64,000 bases of DNA from the NCBI GenBank assembly GCA_046290435.1, contig JBKAGO010000052.1:1-64000 (forward strand). Direction: 5' to 3'. Positions 63,646 to 64,000 of this stretch are shown piece after piece. Below the pieces are notes generated by a model. That model searched no databases. It worked only from the letters and a program-made list of their open reading frames with translations, and was not told the origin of the DNA. Positions within the stretch are counted from its first letter, which is position 1, and every line of letters starts with the position of its first letter. Both the position numbers and the translations under genes were made by a program. This DNA is from CAVQUE01 sp046290435. GTDB lineage: Bacteria; Actinomycetota; Acidimicrobiia; Acidimicrobiales; UBA8592.

Positions 63646-63761
63646 GCGCCGGGCGGCCCGACCGGCGGGCACCCGAGCCGGTGCGGTTGCAGTGGCGCCG
63701 CTGTCGGGACCGGGCCACACGGGCACGCCGCAACCATTGCCGGGCGTGGCACCCTGGGCCG

Positions 63762-64000
63762 ATGCCGATGAGCGAGCCCTCCCCGACCTACGAGCAGCTG
63801 CTCGAGAACAACCGGCGATGGGTGAGCGACAAGCTGGCCCTGGACCCCGAGCACTTCGAGCGCCTGGCCCGGGGGCAGTCGCCGGCGCATCTGTTCATCG
63901 GGTGCTCCGACAGCCGGGTCAACGCCAACGAGCTCGTCGGCACCCATGCGGGCCAGCTGTTCATCCACCGCAACATCGCGAACCTCGTGGTGCACACCGA
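63762..64000 (+). CDS. Beta-class carbonic anhydrase, cut by the window end
   Basis: Only the first 79 codons are present. YEQLLENNRRWVSDKLAL, then FIGCSDSRVNANELVG with the zinc cysteine and the Asp-Arg dyad, and LFIHRNIANLV, are clear beta-carbonic-anhydrase blocks. It would interconvert CO2 and bicarbonate in the cytosol, which is the substrate pool handled by the DAB system 53 kb upstream. ATG 63762 has an in-frame ATG two codons on (63768). The zinc histidine and second cysteine lie beyond the window. Confidence 0.92.
   Translation, partial: MPMSEPSPTYEQLLENNRRWVSDKLALDPEHFERLARGQSPAHLFIGCSDSRVNANELVGTHAGQLFIHRNIANLVVHT

Overview
The window is very GC-rich (roughly 70% by eye) with dense, short-gapped genes, many GTG starts, ATGA/GTGA start-stop overlaps and many apparently leaderless promoters (TANNNT 6-8 nt before the start codon). 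With a type 1-like WS/DGAT acyltransferase, PknB-type kinase, lipoproteins and a full Mrp antiporter, this points to a free-living, aerobic high-GC actinobacterium, plausibly of the Acidimicrobiia (inference from style and gene content; no rRNA or marker tree is available here). No tRNA, rRNA, CRISPR, prophage, transposase or integrase is visible; the window looks chromosomal. No stretch longer than 300 bases lacks a gene.

Layout. 0-2.7 kb: a VapBC toxin-antitoxin pair divergent from a rhodanese lipoprotein, then a Bcr/CflA-type MFS exporter. 2.7-7.9 kb: a photolyase/cryptochrome-like flavoprotein with its two domains in swapped order, overlapped by a membrane protein with two ABM domains; then a GNAT/acyl-CoA-synthetase fusion and an amphi-Trp protein. 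7.9-22.8 kb: an ion, pH and inorganic-carbon island. A twelve-gene minus-strand operon (mrpABCDEFG, coiled-coil protein, zinc-ribbon protein, dabB, dabA, PII-like gene) has 4-nt overlaps at every junction but one. It is divergent from a solitary nuoF across an unusually AT-rich, palindrome-containing control region, and is flanked by a winged-helix regulator gene and a KefB/CPA2 antiporter with a USP domain. 22.8-24.6 kb: an SDR and a secreted trypsin-like protease. 24.7-31.5 kb: three large multidomain glycosyltransferases. 31.5-34.4 kb: a DUF1800-DUF1501 pair, the DUF1501 protein carrying nine RTX-like nonapeptides. 34.6-46 kb: shikimate kinase, aldehyde dehydrogenase, and a lipid-type plus-strand run (alpha/beta hydrolase, HSL-type esterase, WS/DGAT), then a class III aminotransferase, a hydrolase lacking its nucleophile, a PEP-synthase-like protein, an SDR and a small membrane protein. 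46-49 kb: guanine deaminase and an MFS-cNMP fusion. 49-58.7 kb: a membrane lipoprotein and Ser/Thr kinase divergent from a 2131-residue repetitive surface protein. 58.7-64 kb: SDR, siderophore-interacting flavoprotein, phosphoglycerate mutase, M6-type metalloprotease and a beta-carbonic anhydrase cut by the window end.

How it fits together. The most striking unit is the Mrp-DAB operon: DabA/DabB energise bicarbonate/CO2 uptake with cation flux, and Mrp exchanges Na+ and H+ across the same membrane, so co-translation suggests one regulated pH/Na+/DIC module with a PII-like sensor at its end. The kinase, lipoprotein and giant surface protein look like a cell-envelope module. The hydrolase-esterase-acyltransferase overlap chain suggests neutral-lipid (wax ester or triacylglycerol) turnover.
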